DNA of 7,381 bases from Armatimonadota bacterium. Lineage in GTDB: Bacteria; Armatimonadota; Zipacnadia; Zipacnadales; JABUFB01. Made by a program: the position numbers and the translations under genes. The DNA is taken from assembly GCA_018056145.1 (NCBI GenBank), contig JAGPGE010000284.1:1-7381 (forward strand), given 5' to 3'. A model generated the notes under the pieces. The model ran no database searches and was not told the DNA's origin. It saw only the letters and a list, made by a program, of their open reading frames with translations. This document shows positions 6,429 through 7,381 of the stretch, piece after piece (the stretch's first letter is position 1; each line of letters begins with the position of its first letter).

Positions 6429-7163
6429 ATGCGCAAGGGTTTCACACTGATTGAGTTGCTGGTGGTGATCGCAATCATCGCCATCCTGGCAGCCATCCTC
6501 TTCCCGGTCTTCGCACGGGCGCGCGAGAAGGCTCGCCAGGCGAGTTGCCAGTCGAACTGCAAGCAGTTGTCCCTGGGTGTGCTCATGTACGTACAGGACT
6601 ATGACGAGACCTTCCCAACCTGGGCGCGCTGGTATCCGGCGCGTGGCAGTGGCGGTGATGGGTTCGCGAACCCGTCCGTCTGCACCTCGCCCCAGTCACC
6701 TCCACTCGCAGTCTATCCTTACGTCAAGAACCTGCAACTCTATGTCTGTCCTTCGGGCGCAGTCGCACCGTCCGACGGCTACGGAACCTACGAAACGTAC
6801 TGGCGCTTCCCGGGGCCGGCCTCCCGGGGCTACGGCTTCTGGGACGGCATCTTCGGCCGGGCTGTCACCACCGCTCCGGTCCCCACAAGACTCGCCGAAC
6901 TCAAGACCCCCGCCACCACCGTCCTGATGGGTGACTCTGCTCACATGTTTGGCGGCAAGGGTGCGCTGATCTGGTCCAATGTCTGCTGCGACGGCGGATC
7001 AACCACAAGCCCGCTGGATGGCCTGGGTGCGGGCGGCGTGCCGGTCAACGACGACACCGCAAGCCGGCACAATGGCGGCGAGAACTTCGGATTCGCCGAC
7101 GGACACGTGAAATGGGTGCAGCCGCGCAACGCCATGAATGACGCGGCGTTCTGGACCCGGTAA
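6429..7163 (+). CDS. Prepilin-type N-terminal methylation protein with H-X9-DG motif (type II pseudopilin-like, DUF1559-type)
   Basis: This 244-residue exported protein starts MRKG and then FTLIELLVVIAIIAILAAIL, a class III signal peptide. A prepilin peptidase would cut after G4 and methylate F5, and the required glutamate E9 is at mature position 5. The hydrophobic helix is followed by FPVFARAREKARQASC (25-40) and the family segment LGVLMYVQDYDETFP (49-63). Near the end, H214 and D224-G225 form the H-X9-DG motif (RHNGGENFGFADGHVKW). Cysteines at 40, 44, 85, 107, 186 and 187 could form disulfides. Such proteins occur in many copies in Armatimonadota and Planctomycetota, and their exact role (pseudopilus minor subunit or surface protein) is unsettled. 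The ATG at 6429 is preferred over one at 6405 because it gives the short MRKG leader; GAGGGAG (6412-6418) lies 10 nt upstream, a slightly long spacing. The gene appears monocistronic, with a terminator hairpin 24 nt after the stop. Confidence 0.93.
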   Translation: MRKGFTLIELLVVIAIIAILAAILFPVFARAREKARQASCQSNCKQLSLGVLMYVQDYDETFPTWARWYPARGSGGDGFANPSVCTSPQSPPLAVYPYVKNLQLYVCPSGAVAPSDGYGTYETYWRFPGPASRGYGFWDGIFGRAVTTAPVPTRLAELKTPATTVLMGDSAHMFGGKGALIWSNVCCDGGSTTSPLDGLGAGGVPVNDDTASRHNGGENFGFADGHVKWVQPRNAMNDAAFWTR

Positions 7164-7187
7164 GACTTCGGAACGGACTGCCCGACA

Positions 7188-7230
7188 CGCGCCCCGCGAG
7201 AGCTCCACGGAGACTTCGCGGGGCGCGCTC
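7188..7230 (+). terminator. Strong terminator-like hairpin after the pseudopilin-like gene
   Basis: A perfect 12-bp stem (7188-7199 with 7216-7227) encloses a smaller stem, AGCTC/GAG(A)CT around CACG (7201-7215). It starts 24 nt past the stop codon. The following bases, CTCGTTCGG, are poor in T, so termination would depend mostly on the very stable hairpin or on Rho. It could work for either strand. Confidence 0.6.
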
Positions 7231-7314
7231 GTTCGGCGGATCGATCATTCGGCCGCCATGTCCCACTGCTTTCGGCGCAGCCGTGACGGTCTCGCGCACA
7301 CGTCCATGGCGATT

Positions 7315-7381
7315 GTTGGAGCGGGCTTGCCCGCGACGCCTTTCGCCTCGCCGGTCATCGTCAACGACGGTCGCGGGCAAG
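7315..7381. repeat. REP/REPIN-like inverted pair of palindromes, cut by the window edge
   Basis: GTTG (7315-7318) is followed by GA and the hairpin GCGGGC-TT-GCCCGC (7321-7334), then GAC. This closely resembles REP sequences described in Pseudomonas, a GTAG/GTGG-type tetranucleotide followed by a GC palindrome with a short loop. CTTGCCCGCGAC (7326-7337) recurs exactly as its reverse complement at 7370-7381, the last base of the window. The second unit is therefore inverted and incomplete here. The 32-nt spacer (7338-7369) has its own small stem, CGTC/GACG (7359-7369). No RAYT transposase is in the window. The stretch 7231-7314 shows no gene I can support. Confidence 0.55.

Noticed and set aside
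7045..7380. A minus-strand frame of 111 codons at the right edge
   Set aside because: It runs through the REP-like palindrome and the terminator hairpin, and then into the pseudopilin-like gene on the opposite strand. Its product is Arg-rich without motifs.

Overview
The window most likely comes from a GC-rich, Gram-negative-type bacterium of the Armatimonadota or a related lineage. The main clue is the gene at the right. It encodes a pseudopilin-like protein with an N-terminal FTLIELLVVIAIIAILAAIL helix, a following FPVFARAREKARQASC segment and a C-terminal H-X9-DG motif. That combination is abundant in Armatimonadota and Planctomycetota. The assignment is an inference from motifs; no marker gene is present.

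Layout. Five genes read leftward. From right to left they are: a secreted 787-residue GH42-like (clan GH-A) glycoside hydrolase homologue (3907-6270); a MetF-type methylenetetrahydrofolate reductase (2848-3759); its Cys-rich partner MetV (2099-2776); an FAD/NAD(H) CoA-disulfide reductase fused to a rhodanese domain (211-1911); and the first 19 codons of an exported protein that leaves the window on the left (1-58). One gene reads rightward, the pseudopilin-like protein (6429-7163), divergent from the hydrolase across 158 bp. No gap exceeds 300 bp. The last 218 bp hold a strong terminator-like hairpin and, at the very edge, an inverted pair of short palindromes resembling REP/REPIN repeats.

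How the genes fit together. MetF and MetV are known to act as a complex that reduces methylene-THF to methyl-THF, for methionine synthesis or for the methyl branch of the Wood-Ljungdahl pathway. The usual electron-input subunits (RnfC2, HdrABC, MvhD) are not adjacent. The downstream neighbour is instead a thiol/persulfide oxidoreductase. MetV and the CoA-disulfide reductase each have a good sigma-70-type promoter with a perfect TATAAT and the same ACTTGC element upstream, and a terminator hairpin separates them, so they look like adjacent, separately transcribed units. The hydrolase and the pseudopilin-like protein belong to the cell-surface repertoire typical of this kind of organism.

I found no CRISPR array, tRNA, rRNA, transposase or phage gene. 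Nothing here is plainly a new system. The points most worth a second look are the isolated metF-metV pair beside a rhodanese-fused reductase, the REPIN-like edge, the uncharacterised hydrolase, and the three-armed inverted repeat upstream of the left-edge gene.
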